Origin: Rhodospirillales bacterium 70-18
GTDB taxonomy: Bacteria; Pseudomonadota; Alphaproteobacteria; Acetobacterales; Acetobacteraceae
Length of the DNA: 57,811 nt
NCBI GenBank assembly: GCA_001899585.1
Contig: MKWE01000025.1
Span: 83,113-140,923, forward strand
Direction: 5' to 3'
Under the pieces are notes generated by a model. It saw nothing but the letters and a program-made list of their open reading frames with translations. It was not told the origin of the DNA and ran no database searches. Positions 43,594 to 51,574 of the stretch are shown here, one piece after another. The position numbers were made by a program, and so were the translations under genes. The first letter of the stretch is position 1. Every line of letters starts with the position of its first letter.

Positions 43594-44496
43594 ATGCGAG
43601 CGGATCTTAGCGACCTTCAGGCGTTCCTCGCGGTCGCGCGTGCCGGGGGCTTCCGCGACGGCGCGCGCGCGGCGGGCATCAGTGCCTCAGGCCTGAGCGA
43701 GGCGGTGCGCCGGCTGGAAGCAAAACTCGGGGTCAGGCTCTTCCATCGCACCACGCGCAGCGTCCTGCCGACCGAGGCGGGCGCGCGTCTGCTGGAGCGG
43801 CTCGGACCGGCTTTGGCTGAGGTGGATGCCGCGCTTGACGTGGTGAACGGCTTTCGCGACCGGCCGGCCGGCACGCTCCGGCTCAACGTCCCCGTCAGTG
43901 CGGCGCGGCTGGTGCTGCCCCGCATCGTACCGCCCTTCCTCGCGGCCTACTCCGACATCCAGATTGAGGTCACGGCCGAGGACAGCTTCGTCGACGTGCT
44001 GGCGGCCGGCTGCGACGCCGGAATTCGCTACGACGAGCGGCTTGAGCAGGACATGATTGCCGTTCCGATCGGGCCACGTATCCAGCGCTTCGCCACGGCC
44101 GCGTCTCCCGCGTATCTGCGCCGCCATGGCCGGCCAGAGCATCCCCGCGAACTGATCGGCCACGCGTGCCTGCGTGGCCGCTTTACGAGCGGGACCATGA
44201 TGATTTGGGAGTTTGAGCGGGATGGCGAGATCGTGCGAGTCGATCCCATGGGGCCTCTCCTTGTCGGCGTTGGCGCGGCGACCGATCTCGCCGTGGACGC
44301 TGCGATCGCAGGCACCGGCATCATCACCCTTTTTGAGGACTGGCTGCGACCGCACCTCGACAGCGGCGTGCTAGACCCTGTCCTTGAGCCCTGGTGGCAG
44401 TCCTTCTCTGGACCGTTCCTCTATTATTCCGGGCGACGCTTGGTGCCTGCCCCGCTTCGGGCATTCATCGACTTCATCAAAATTTCAGCGGAATGA
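43594..44496 (+). CDS. LysR-family transcriptional regulator
   Basis: 300 residues. The N-terminal winged helix-turn-helix is clear: MRADLSDLQAFLAVARAGGF, then ARAAGISASGLSEAVRRLEA and LGVRLFHRTTRSVLPTEAG. The effector-binding domain follows (LRLNVPVSAARLVLPRIVPP, and AAGCDAGIRYDERLEQDMIA). The form is that of the group regulating divergently encoded oxidoreductases. It probably controls the aldo/keto reductase and itself from the shared 92-base intergenic region. Confidence 0.92.
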   Translation: MRADLSDLQAFLAVARAGGFRDGARAAGISASGLSEAVRRLEAKLGVRLFHRTTRSVLPTEAGARLLERLGPALAEVDAALDVVNGFRDRPAGTLRLNVPVSAARLVLPRIVPPFLAAYSDIQIEVTAEDSFVDVLAAGCDAGIRYDERLEQDMIAVPIGPRIQRFATAASPAYLRRHGRPEHPRELIGHACLRGRFTSGTMMIWEFERDGEIVRVDPMGPLLVGVGAATDLAVDAAIAGTGIITLFEDWLRPHLDSGVLDPVLEPWWQSFSGPFLYYSGRRLVPAPLRAFIDFIKISAE

Positions 44497-44766
44497 CCGC
44501 TTCCCGCCAAGGCCAAACAGGCCAGCGATAACCGACATGGCTGCGAAGCGGCCATAGGGCCAGGGCTGGCCAAGGTGGACTACGGCCCAGCTTGGGCCAC
44601 TGCCGATCCGCAGGCCGAAGGCCCGCTTCTGTTCGAGTACGGTTGCATGAGTTGGGGAGCAGCGGCCGGGACATAGCACGGTTCAAGAGTGAGAGTTCGG
44701 TCGGGCCGGCCGTGACGGGTTGAGGACCGCGAGAGAGGCTCGCGGCGCCCGTCGCGGAGACCCGCG

Positions 44767-45105
44767 ATGTCACGCTCTACCGCTCGCGCTCGCCCCGGTC
44801 AGGACCGGGCGAGCCTCTATGCCGAAATCACCGACAAGATCATCGCCGAGCTGGAAGCCGGTCGCCTGCCCTGAGTCCAGCCCTGGGGCGCATCGGGCAC
44901 CGGGGCGGCGGTCGGCCTGCCGAGGAACGCCGCCACCGGCCGGCGCTATTCGGGGATCAACGTGCTGATCCTCTGGGGCGCGGTGATCGAGCGCGGCTAC
45001 TCCGGCCAGGCCTGGCTCACCTTCCGTCAGGCGCTCGGGCTCGGCGGCAATGTCCGCAAGGGCGAGCGCGGCACCACGGTGGTCTATGCCGACCGCTTCC
45101 GCCAG
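44767..45105 (+). pseudogene. ArdC-like antirestriction protein, N-terminal remnant
   Basis: The N-terminal ssDNA-binding domain of ArdC is recognisable: SLYAEITDKIIAELEAGRLP, then VQPWG, LPRNAATGRRYSGINVLILW, WLTFRQALGLGGNVRKGERG and TTVVYADRF. A TGA at 44872-44874 stands where the family has Trp (P-stop-VQPWG), a single-base nonsense change. After VVYADRF (45099) the zincin metallopeptidase half is absent and ParB sequence follows in another frame. The gene is inactive. ArdC proteins protect incoming plasmid DNA from restriction. Confidence 0.85.
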
Positions 45106-45673
45106 GGCCATCGACGTGCGGCACGAGGCGTGGGTGAAGCAATTGCCGGCGACGTCCGGAGAGCTCTGGAACGCGCTCATCGGGTTCGACACCGACACGC
45201 GCGCGGCGCTATTCGCACATTGTGCGGCGCTGACCGTCAACGCACTCCACGAACCCTGGAACCGCCGTCCGGGCGCGCTGGCCCACGCCGATCGGCTGGC
45301 CCAGGCAGTCGGTCTCGACATGGCGGCGGCGGGTTGGGCGCCGACCGTCGAGACCTATCTCGGCCGGGTGCCGAAGGCGCGCATCCTGGAGGCGGTGCGC
45401 GAGGCGAAGGGCGAGCACGCCGCGCAGCTGATCGACCACCTGAAGAAGCCGGAGATGGCGCAGGAGGCTGAACGGCTGCTCGCCGGCACCGGCTGGCTGC
45501 CCGAGCCGCTCCGCACGCCCGGGTTGCCTGAGGCTGCGGCCGTTCCTCCTGCGGTCAGTGACGAGGAAGCCGAGGGCCCGGCCGACGGTGACGCCGACGC
45601 GATCACCGCACTGCCGGCGTTCCTGATCGACGCCGAAGATTCCGCGGTGCCGCAGGCCATCGCCGCTGAGTGA
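45086..45673 (+). pseudogene. ParB-family protein, C-terminal remnant
   Basis: From RAIDVRHEAWVKQLPATSGE at about 45104 to the stop the frame matches the C-terminal region of plasmid/ICE ParB proteins (WNRRPGALAHADRLAQAVGL, then GWAPTVETYLGRVPKARILE). The ParB nuclease/DNA-binding N-terminus is gone, replaced by the ArdC remnant. An ATG at 45086 would allow a 195-residue product, possibly still translated. The join between 45100 and 45107 is a deletion junction. Confidence 0.8.
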
Positions 45674-45678
45674 CCGAT

Positions 45679-45709
45679 GAAGGCCCGGGGCACCCTGTCT
45701 CGGGCCTTC
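45679..45709 (+). terminator. 9-bp hairpin after parB remnant
   Basis: GAAGGCCCG at 45679-45687 pairs with CGGGCCTTC at 45701-45709 across 13 bases, six bases after the parB stop. No T-run follows; it may be a weak terminator or a processing hairpin before the DUF6878 gene. Confidence 0.4.
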
Positions 45710-45747
45710 CGAGCTTCGGCTTTCCCGAACCCCGAAGGACCACCCCC

Positions 45748-46212
45748 ATGATCGACAACCCGAACGACGCCTTCGCGCAGTACGACGCCCAGGCCCGGCT
45801 GCGCGCCCAGTTGGCGCGCGACGTGACACCGCTCAACAAGACCGCGCTGTTCGCCGTGCTTCAGGCTGCTGGCGTTCAGCGTGTCACCGTTCACTTCGAC
45901 GGCGCCGGTGACTCCGGACAGATCGAGAGCATCGACGCGACGGCTCCAGACGAAACCGCCGCCGAATTGCCCGACGGCACCATCGAGATCCGCACACCGC
46001 TCTGGGACGGAAGCGGCGTGCAGATCGAGACCATGCCTGTGCGCGACGCGATCGAGAAGCTGGCCTACGACTTCCTCGAAGAGGTGCATGACGGCTGGGA
46101 GAACGAAGACGGCGCATATGGCGAATTCATCTTTGATGTCGGCGAGCGCACCATCCGTTTGGAATACAACGAGCGCGTGATGACGACCTCCTACTCCGAA
46201 CACGAATTCTGA
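45748..46212 (+). CDS. DUF6878 family protein
   Basis: 154 residues, acidic. TALFAVLQAAGVQRVTVHFD, GAGDSGQIESIDATA and AIEKLAYDFLEEVHDGWEN, then GAYGEFIFDVGERTIRLEYN are characteristic of DUF6878 proteins, which occur in alphaproteobacterial conjugative elements next to ParB and DUF6915 genes. Function unknown. The gene appears intact, unlike its upstream neighbours. It starts 75 bases after the parB remnant and ends 11 bases before the next gene. Confidence 0.85.
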   Translation: MIDNPNDAFAQYDAQARLRAQLARDVTPLNKTALFAVLQAAGVQRVTVHFDGAGDSGQIESIDATAPDETAAELPDGTIEIRTPLWDGSGVQIETMPVRDAIEKLAYDFLEEVHDGWENEDGAYGEFIFDVGERTIRLEYNERVMTTSYSEHEF

Positions 46213-46223
46213 CGGAGGCGGCG

Positions 46224-46586
46224 ATGGCTCACCCGTATCATCACGCCCTGTCCTCGGCGCGCCTCTGGGGCGGGACCGCGGACGATTACTTGCCACTGCA
46301 CGCCTGGTTCGACGAGTCGAAGATGCTGACAGCGGACTTTCGACATCGTGCACTTCGGCATCATGCCGAAGGCATCTTCATGGCGGAGCGGTTCTTCGGG
46401 CCGACCATCACCATCTCGACCGGGCGCGTTGTGCCGCTGCGGTTGATCGGCGAGCAGCATGTCCGCGAGGACCTCGGCTTCATCCCGAGCTTCGCCGACT
46501 GGGGCCGCCGCATCCGCCCCGAGCCATGGATGGGCCGCGCCCAGCCGATCCACCGGGACGTTGACCCATTCGCCGTGACCACCTGA
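46224..46586 (+). CDS. DUF6915 family protein
   Basis: 120 residues. HPYHHALSSARLWGGTADDY, then LHAWFDESKMLTADFRHRAL, HHAEGIFMAERFFG and GEQHVREDLGFIPSFADW match DUF6915, a small His-rich family of mobile elements. Conserved His residues might bind metal, but no activity is known. It lies 11 bases after the DUF6878 gene, with a GGAGG site, so the two are co-transcribed. Confidence 0.85.
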   Translation: MAHPYHHALSSARLWGGTADDYLPLHAWFDESKMLTADFRHRALRHHAEGIFMAERFFGPTITISTGRVVPLRLIGEQHVREDLGFIPSFADWGRRIRPEPWMGRAQPIHRDVDPFAVTT

Positions 46587-46610
46587 CTTGGCGCCGAGGC
46601 CGACGGCACA

Positions 46611-47666
46611 TCACGGGATCTCAGCGGCCTCCGCCGCGGCGAGCGCGCCTTCCAGATAGCCGCCGAATTCGGGGGCCATTTCGGCGCCGGCAAGCGCGAT
46701 CCGTTCGCCCCACGGCGCCGGCAGGGCGATCGGGCGATAGTCCGGATGGGCGTTGCCGTTGGCCTGGTCGGCTTCGGTCGCGGTGAAGGGGTCGGTTGCC
46801 CAGTCCTGGATGATCACCTCGCGCGGCCGCCCCGCCTCTGCGCCGAACAGCATGCCGAGTTGGCGGACGACCAGCTCTGGCAGGGCCGCGCGTCGGGCCG
46901 CGCGCAGGGCGGGTGGCCAGGAGAAGAAGCCGAACAACGCAGCCTCGGCCGCGCCGGGGAGGCTCGCGTCGTGGAGTTCGCCGAGTGGTCCCGCCTGGCT
47001 GAACGCGCTGCCCGACAGGCCCGCCTTGCGCCACAACGGCCGATCGTAGAGTGCGAGCGCCTTGGCCTGACCCGCCATCCAGCCCGGCACGGCGGCAAGC
47101 GCCGCCCCCACGGAAGGCGGCAGAGCGGGGACGATCTCGATCCCGCCGATCAGCCGCGGCGGCAGGGCGAGCGCCGCGCGGGCGGCATGCAGCGTCACCG
47201 GGCCGGATCGGGTGTCGGCCGTGACGGCAACGCCCGTTTCGATCAGCGCGATGCGCCGGACCGCGTATTCCAGCCGGACCACCCCGGGCGCGAGGCTGGC
47301 GGCGACGGCTTCCACCAGCGCCGCAATGCCGCCCGTGATGCGCATGCTCGGCGACTCCTGCGCCAAGCCGTGCGGCAGGCGCTGCGTGCGCCCAGCCTGG
47401 TCCTGATAGACGAAGCCGCCCGCCTCCGCCTGCTCGGTGAGGGCCAGCCCCGCCGCCTGCACCGCTTGGGCGATTCGCGGCTGGATGGCGGGCCAGACCC
47501 AGGCGGGGCCGAGGTCATAGGCTCCGGCCTCGGTGTGATGGCTCAGCACTCGCCCACCAATGCGCGTACGGGCTTCCAGCACCACCACATCGGCGCCACG
47601 CTCCGCCGCTGCCCGCGCCAGCGCGAGGCCGGAGAGACCGGCGCCGATGACGATCAGATCAGGCAT
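46611..47666 (-). CDS. FAD-dependent amine oxidase-like protein
   Basis: 351 residues. LIVIGAGLSGLALARAAAER is the dinucleotide-binding GxGxxG loop, followed by VVVLEARTRIGGRV, the flavin amine oxidase signature. GAYDLGPAWVWP and the C-terminal ERIALAGAEMAPEFGGYLEG complete the FAD site. It is shorter than most monoamine oxidases (about 450). It would oxidise an amine or a similar substrate in the cytoplasm; the substrate is unknown. A 52-residue gene lies just upstream with six bases between. It is metabolic cargo between element genes. Confidence 0.85.
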   Translation of the reverse strand: MPDLIVIGAGLSGLALARAAAERGADVVVLEARTRIGGRVLSHHTEAGAYDLGPAWVWPAIQPRIAQAVQAAGLALTEQAEAGGFVYQDQAGRTQRLPHGLAQESPSMRITGGIAALVEAVAASLAPGVVRLEYAVRRIALIETGVAVTADTRSGPVTLHAARAALALPPRLIGGIEIVPALPPSVGAALAAVPGWMAGQAKALALYDRPLWRKAGLSGSAFSQAGPLGELHDASLPGAAEAALFGFFSWPPALRAARRAALPELVVRQLGMLFGAEAGRPREVIIQDWATDPFTATEADQANGNAHPDYRPIALPAPWGERIALAGAEMAPEFGGYLEGALAAAEAAEIP

Positions 47667-47672
47667 CCCACG

Positions 47673-47831
47673 TCAGCCGAGATGGCCGGTTTTGCGGTAG
47701 AGCAGCGCGCCGCCCTGACTTGCCAGCGCCAGGCGGCTGCCAGGCGGCAGACGGAGCCACGCGCCGGCACAGTGGGGCGCGCCGATCACCAGATCGTCGC
47801 CGGTTATGCAAATCTTGATTAGGCTAATCAC
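47673..47831 (-). CDS. small protein upstream of amine oxidase, 52 residues
   Basis: A GTG at 47831 follows an AAGGAA site and opens a 52-residue frame ending six bases before the oxidase start. The sequence (ICITGDDLVIGAPHCAGAWL, LRLPPGSRLALASQGGALLY) is beta-rich and compositionally like a real protein. The longer frame from a TTG at 47861 has no such site. It is probably translated with the oxidase. Function unknown. Confidence 0.5.
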   Translation of the reverse strand: MISLIKICITGDDLVIGAPHCAGAWLRLPPGSRLALASQGGALLYRKTGHLG

Positions 47832-47946
47832 AGAGTTCCTTGAATGAGAACATGCGGCCAAAGATATCGTACATTACAGTAGCTTGTTTAAGTGCGGCAT
47901 TCGTAAACCGATTCGGGCAATGCCTTCTGTTAACAGGACGATAGAC

Positions 47947-48480
47947 CTATGTCACAACTTCAGCTGCCCATTTACCCCCAGGATCCTTCGAAAGGGCTCC
48001 AATCAAGAATGGAGAGAAGGCGCTAGCCGTGGTATCTTCTTTTAGCAAAACCATGATCGGCCATTGAAAGCGACCTCCATCGTACGCTAACTTTGATAAC
48101 TTGGCGGCAATGCTCATGGGATCATGCTTGAGCAACGATGGTCCGAACTCGTGGAAGGGGACCGAGTATTGGATATAGTGCGCGCCAACAGCCTCGATCT
48201 GTCGCCTGACGGTTAGGGCATCGATGCCAGTGAAGCTGAAATGCGGCGCAAACCGCAAATCAACAATGACCTTTGGCCTGACCTGAAGAAGTCGCCGAAG
48301 GAAAGTGGCTCCGTGCAGCCGATCTGTAACGACGACAAGCAACTGATGCGGCTTTTCAAATTCCAGCGCGAGCTGCTCCGGGCGATCTGCGACCGGGATT
48401 GTCTGTTCGACATCCGGCCGTTGCGCGCGGACGAGCGAAACAACATTGGCTCCACGGAGAGGCATTGGAACCTCAGCCAT
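47947..48480 (-). CDS. companion of dCTP deaminase gene, DUF488-like (tentative)
   Basis: 177 residues. The middle reads LLQVRPKVIVDLRFAPHFSF, then IEAVGAHYIQYSVPFHEFG, faintly like DUF488 proteins (a VDVR-type strand followed by a conserved loop). The match is weak and the call is tentative. The ATG at 48480 lies inside the end of the anti-phage deaminase gene (8-base overlap), so the two are translationally coupled and probably work together. A longer frame from 48522 would only extend into the deaminase gene. Confidence 0.55.
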   Translation of the reverse strand: MAEVPMPLRGANVVSLVRAQRPDVEQTIPVADRPEQLALEFEKPHQLLVVVTDRLHGATFLRRLLQVRPKVIVDLRFAPHFSFTGIDALTVRRQIEAVGAHYIQYSVPFHEFGPSLLKHDPMSIAAKLSKLAYDGGRFQWPIMVLLKEDTTASAFSPFLIGALSKDPGGKWAAEVVT

Positions 48481-50242
48481 GTGCTTCGGTCCGCCTGATG
48501 ATCTCCAGTTCCAAGCTCGCATAGCTCACCTGATGCTGCGACCAGGAATTGCCCCAGTCGGCTTCTCCCATGGAAAACGCCCCAGTTATCTTGTCCTTGT
48601 ATTCGCGATCTTTTTTGAAGACACGTGCATAGAGCCGGGGCGCTACACCGACGAAGGGCTTGAACAGCACCTTGCCACTGCTCGCAGGAGATACTCCGAC
48701 ATCAATGGACGTTGGCACTGACGTGCTTGCCTGTCCTTGTCCCGGTCTGACTAACTGGTTCGATTCAGCTCGTTCGATCTGCACCTGATCGTGACGCGAC
48801 TGTCGCTTCGGTGGGGTCCAATTCTCCGGTACACTTTCGATTGCATCGCCGTGCAAGTCGATCGCTCGGCTTTTCGGATACGGCTCAATGTATTGTACCT
48901 CGTAAACACCCGCACTGACGATATGGCGGGCACAATAATGGCAGGGGTAAGTCGTCACAAAGAGCCGTGAGCCTACTGTCGATACTCCAGAACGACCTGC
49001 GGATAGAAGGGCATCCATCTCAGCATGAACGGAGCGGCTGAATTCTAGAAGTCCGCCAAGCTGCGTCTTCCGAACAGCAATTAGCTTTTCTTGCAACTCG
49101 TTCGGAGAAATGTCATTCCCCAAAAGCGCCTTCACTGCCCCCTCGATTAGGAGATTCTGCTGAGTGTTATTACTGCAAAACGGCCCTCTTCCCCCATTGT
49201 CGCAGAATGCGCATCTGTTCTCAATCTTTGCTACCCCCGTATCCTCGCCATATACCCCGCCACCGGCCTTGGGGACCTCGTTCGTGCCCGTTGCAACGAT
49301 ATTTCCGCGTTCGTCGACCAGTGCCGCGCCTACCTGCCTTGAGAGGCAGCTACTCTGCAGTTGCGCCGAGTACGCGGTATGCATGGCGGTCTCGTCAATC
49401 GATGGCCGACGGATGCGGTCATGCAAAATGATGGACACCAAACGGTTCAATTCTCCGATGAGCCGCGGGTCGACGGCGTCTTCCAGGACTCCACTTTCAG
49501 GCATCGCGGTGTCGGGAGTGTTGTCGACAAAAAAATCTGCCTCGTGGAACGCGTCAGTGACATGCTGACCATGCTTGTGGTCAGAATCATCGGCATCGCG
49601 CCGAATGAATTCTTTCAACTCTGCTATGTTTTCGGGCCGGGTTCTCTCGACACCAGTGAAAAGCGCGTTGGACAATCGCCGCTCAAGCGCCGGGGGACTG
49701 CAAACTACACCAATCAGCACAAAGGCATCCCCGTATAGCCGCCGGAGTAACCTAACCTCAGCAGGATGTTTCAGCGAATCGATAATGTATGCCCTCGGAT
49801 TGCCATCTGGTTCGACTGGAGCATCCCGCGTGAATACCGCGCCTTGCGCCCTGGCGCGCGCCTCTGCGATTTTCCCGACCAACGAAGCGGCGATGGCAGC
49901 GTGATCGTTTATACGTAATGCGTCGCCTTTTTCCTGCATTGCGACTTTTCTTTTCAGAGGGCTGAGCATTTTTAATGCGCCATGCTGTTCTCCCTCCGAA
50001 CTGTAGGAAGCACGGATCACATCGCTCGCCTTCAGCATCTCGCAGGTGAATTGAGTGCCTCCGAGCTTCGCTTCCTTAAGACACCTGGTCAGCTGGCGGG
50101 CAACATGCGAGGAGCCTGCACCAACCGGTCCAACGACCGCAAAGAAAAGCTCGTGAGCAGCCCGCGTCCGCAGGAGGCTGCGGCTATCTGACGCCGACAC
50201 CTTCGGGCCGGTAGGCTTTGCGACCGCAGCGTGCGCGCTCAT
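48473..50242 (-). CDS. anti-phage dCTP deaminase (AvcD/DCD-like)
   Basis: 589 residues. The N-terminal half is a nucleoside-kinase-like P-loop domain; the loop at 38-45 is GPVGAGSS, lacking the usual Lys, so it may bind but not hydrolyse nucleotide. The C-terminal half is a cytidine/dCMP deaminase domain: SVHAEMDALL (His406, Glu408 of HAE) and TYPCHYCARHI (PCxxC at 433-437) form the zinc site, with RAIDLHGDAI after it. CAFC and a further Cys at 344-356 may bind another metal. The family depletes dCTP on phage infection. GGAAGAACG precedes the ATG. The next gene overlaps it. Confidence 0.88.
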   Translation of the reverse strand: MSAHAAVAKPTGPKVSASDSRSLLRTRAAHELFFAVVGPVGAGSSHVARQLTRCLKEAKLGGTQFTCEMLKASDVIRASYSSEGEQHGALKMLSPLKRKVAMQEKGDALRINDHAAIAASLVGKIAEARARAQGAVFTRDAPVEPDGNPRAYIIDSLKHPAEVRLLRRLYGDAFVLIGVVCSPPALERRLSNALFTGVERTRPENIAELKEFIRRDADDSDHKHGQHVTDAFHEADFFVDNTPDTAMPESGVLEDAVDPRLIGELNRLVSIILHDRIRRPSIDETAMHTAYSAQLQSSCLSRQVGAALVDERGNIVATGTNEVPKAGGGVYGEDTGVAKIENRCAFCDNGGRGPFCSNNTQQNLLIEGAVKALLGNDISPNELQEKLIAVRKTQLGGLLEFSRSVHAEMDALLSAGRSGVSTVGSRLFVTTYPCHYCARHIVSAGVYEVQYIEPYPKSRAIDLHGDAIESVPENWTPPKRQSRHDQVQIERAESNQLVRPGQGQASTSVPTSIDVGVSPASSGKVLFKPFVGVAPRLYARVFKKDREYKDKITGAFSMGEADWGNSWSQHQVSYASLELEIIRRTEAHG

Positions 50243-50477
50243 CGTTCTTCCATCTTAAGAAAGGCGTCCTGGCGAAACAACGGCACACTCAAGTTTGAAC
50301 GGGAACCGTCGGATATCCGCCCTTAGCACGCCGCCGCCGCTCACTCTAGCGTGCGGCCCAGCGCCGAAGCGTGATCCCAGGACCGGAACCCACTACACCA
50401 TTGTTATTGCCTATAGATTAGGTGCCTAGCCAAAATCCGATGGCGAGGCGCAAGAGCGAGAGGTGGCCAGGGCGGGG
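50243..50477. other. intergenic stretch upstream of deaminase gene
   Basis: 235 bases upstream of the minus-strand deaminase gene, without a gene. In AvcID systems a small RNA antitoxin is encoded here; no RNA structure could be identified by eye. It should contain the deaminase promoter. Confidence 0.35.
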
Positions 50478-50715
50478 GGAGCCGGATCGAGTCGAGAGCG
50501 CCCGCCGGGCTCTGCCCCCCGTTCTCCGGACCCCTCGATGACTTTAATCGTCCCAGCATTGGCCGGGCGGTCGGCCGCGGCCGCGTCCTTGTCCGCACCC
50601 ACTGCGTCCGGTCGGGCCACGGCCCATCCTCCATGCTGCCCGGCTGTTTCCGCCCCCGCTGTAAACGGGGCCAAACCCTCGATGCAGCCGCCCTGCGCCT
50701 TGTCGTGCGCGCCGG
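50478..50715 (+). pseudogene. duplicated 5' fragment of strawberry-notch gene
   Basis: This stretch is homologous to 51510-51745, the leader and first codons of the strawberry-notch gene. ATG ACT TTA ATC GTC CCA GCA TTG GCC at 50538 gives MTLIVPALA against MNLIVPALA there; the following codons agree for about 25 residues before small indels break the frame. Only the first 60 codons are present and they end at the vapC gene. It is a decayed copy. Confidence 0.75.
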
Positions 50716-50723
50716 CGACGCGT

Positions 50724-51149
50724 TCACAGCAGCGCCGTTTTCGTAGCCAGGGTGGGACCCGCCTCGCTGAGCCGCCGGTCCAACGTGCAAAGGGCGGCGC
50801 CATGATCGGCGCAGATCGCGAGATGCAGCGCGTCACCGGCCCGCAGGCCGAGCGCGTGTTGATCGGCAAACCGCGCGGCGGTGCGGAACTGTGCGCAGGA
50901 AATCGGCAGCTGGACGAAGGTCTCTGCGCTCATCGTGGTGAACACGGCGAGCGCATCCGCTCGGTGCTGCATCTCGATCTGCCCAGACCGCAGCTTGATC
51001 GACAGCGCCGAGGAAAACTCTGCCGTCACCCAATCGCTGATCGCCAGAAGTTCCGGATCCTGATCTCCCAGCCAGCGCTGCATGCGCTCGGTCTCTGCCT
51101 CATGCGTCAATGCAGCGACGAGCACCGAAGTGTCGAGATAGAGGATCAA
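50724..51149 (-). CDS. vapC: VapC-type PIN-domain toxin
   Basis: 141 residues. LYLDTSVLVAAL supplies the first catalytic Asp, WVTAEFSSALS the Glu, and GDALHLAICADHG and LCTLDRRL the later Asp residues of a PIN RNase. It would cleave tRNA or rRNA when freed from VapB. The start is a TTG sharing a TTGA overlap with the vapB stop; no ATG gives the conserved N-terminus. It forms an operon with vapB and is flanked by the repeated strawberry-notch sequence. Confidence 0.88.
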   Translation of the reverse strand: MILYLDTSVLVAALTHEAETERMQRWLGDQDPELLAISDWVTAEFSSALSIKLRSGQIEMQHRADALAVFTTMSAETFVQLPISCAQFRTAARFADQHALGLRAGDALHLAICADHGAALCTLDRRLSEAGPTLATKTALL

Positions 51150-51388
51150 TAACGCGCCTCGTCACGCATGCGGCGGATGAATTCGCCCGCTGGCTCCGCC
51201 TGCATCGGCATTTTCTCGACCATCGCGCGCAGGGCCGCGATGTCGATGCGCTTGCGCGGCGTCTTCGCGGCGACGATCTGCGCCACCGGCTTGCCGCGGC
51301 GGGTGATCTGCACTGTCTCACCGCCGGCGGCGCGCTCGACCAGTTCGCTCAGATGCGCCTTGGCGTCGGCGATGCTCACAGTGCCCAT
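51146..51388 (-). CDS. vapB: VapB antitoxin, Phd/YefM type
   Basis: 80 residues. MGTVSIADAKAHLSELVERA and GETVQITRRGKPVAQIV are the Phd/YefM DNA-binding fold; the tail (IAALRAMVEKMPMQAEPAGE) wraps the toxin. The ATG at 51388 is preceded by GGAGAG. A much longer frame through this region is a shadow of the strawberry-notch gene. It represses its own promoter and neutralises VapC. Confidence 0.88.
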   Translation of the reverse strand: MGTVSIADAKAHLSELVERAAGGETVQITRRGKPVAQIVAAKTPRKRIDIAALRAMVEKMPMQAEPAGEFIRRMRDEARY

Positions 51389-51398
51389 GAGGCTCTCC

Positions 51399-51416
51399 TG
51401 ACCATCTAGTTGGTCA
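51399..51416. promoter_or_regulatory. inverted repeat, candidate VapB operator
   Basis: TGACCA at 51399-51404 and TGGTCA at 51411-51416 flank TCTAGT, itself with a CTAG centre. It lies 11 bases before the vapB start beside a TATATA stretch that could be the -10 box, so autoregulation by VapBC is expected. Confidence 0.6.
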
Positions 51417-51574
51417 TATATAGCACGGCGCGGGCTGGAACCAAGGCGCCGGAGCGGGTCACCGCTGGGGGCACGGGGAGCTCGGAGAGCGAGAGGATGG
51501 CCGGGACGGGGTGAGCCAGGTGGGGTCGAGAGAGCGCCCGCCGGCCTCGCAACCCCGCTCTCCGGAATCCCCCC

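Noticed and set aside
44477-44773. 98-codon minus-strand frame between lysR and ardC
   Set aside because: No start site; reads like the spurious frames found in intergenic repeat DNA.
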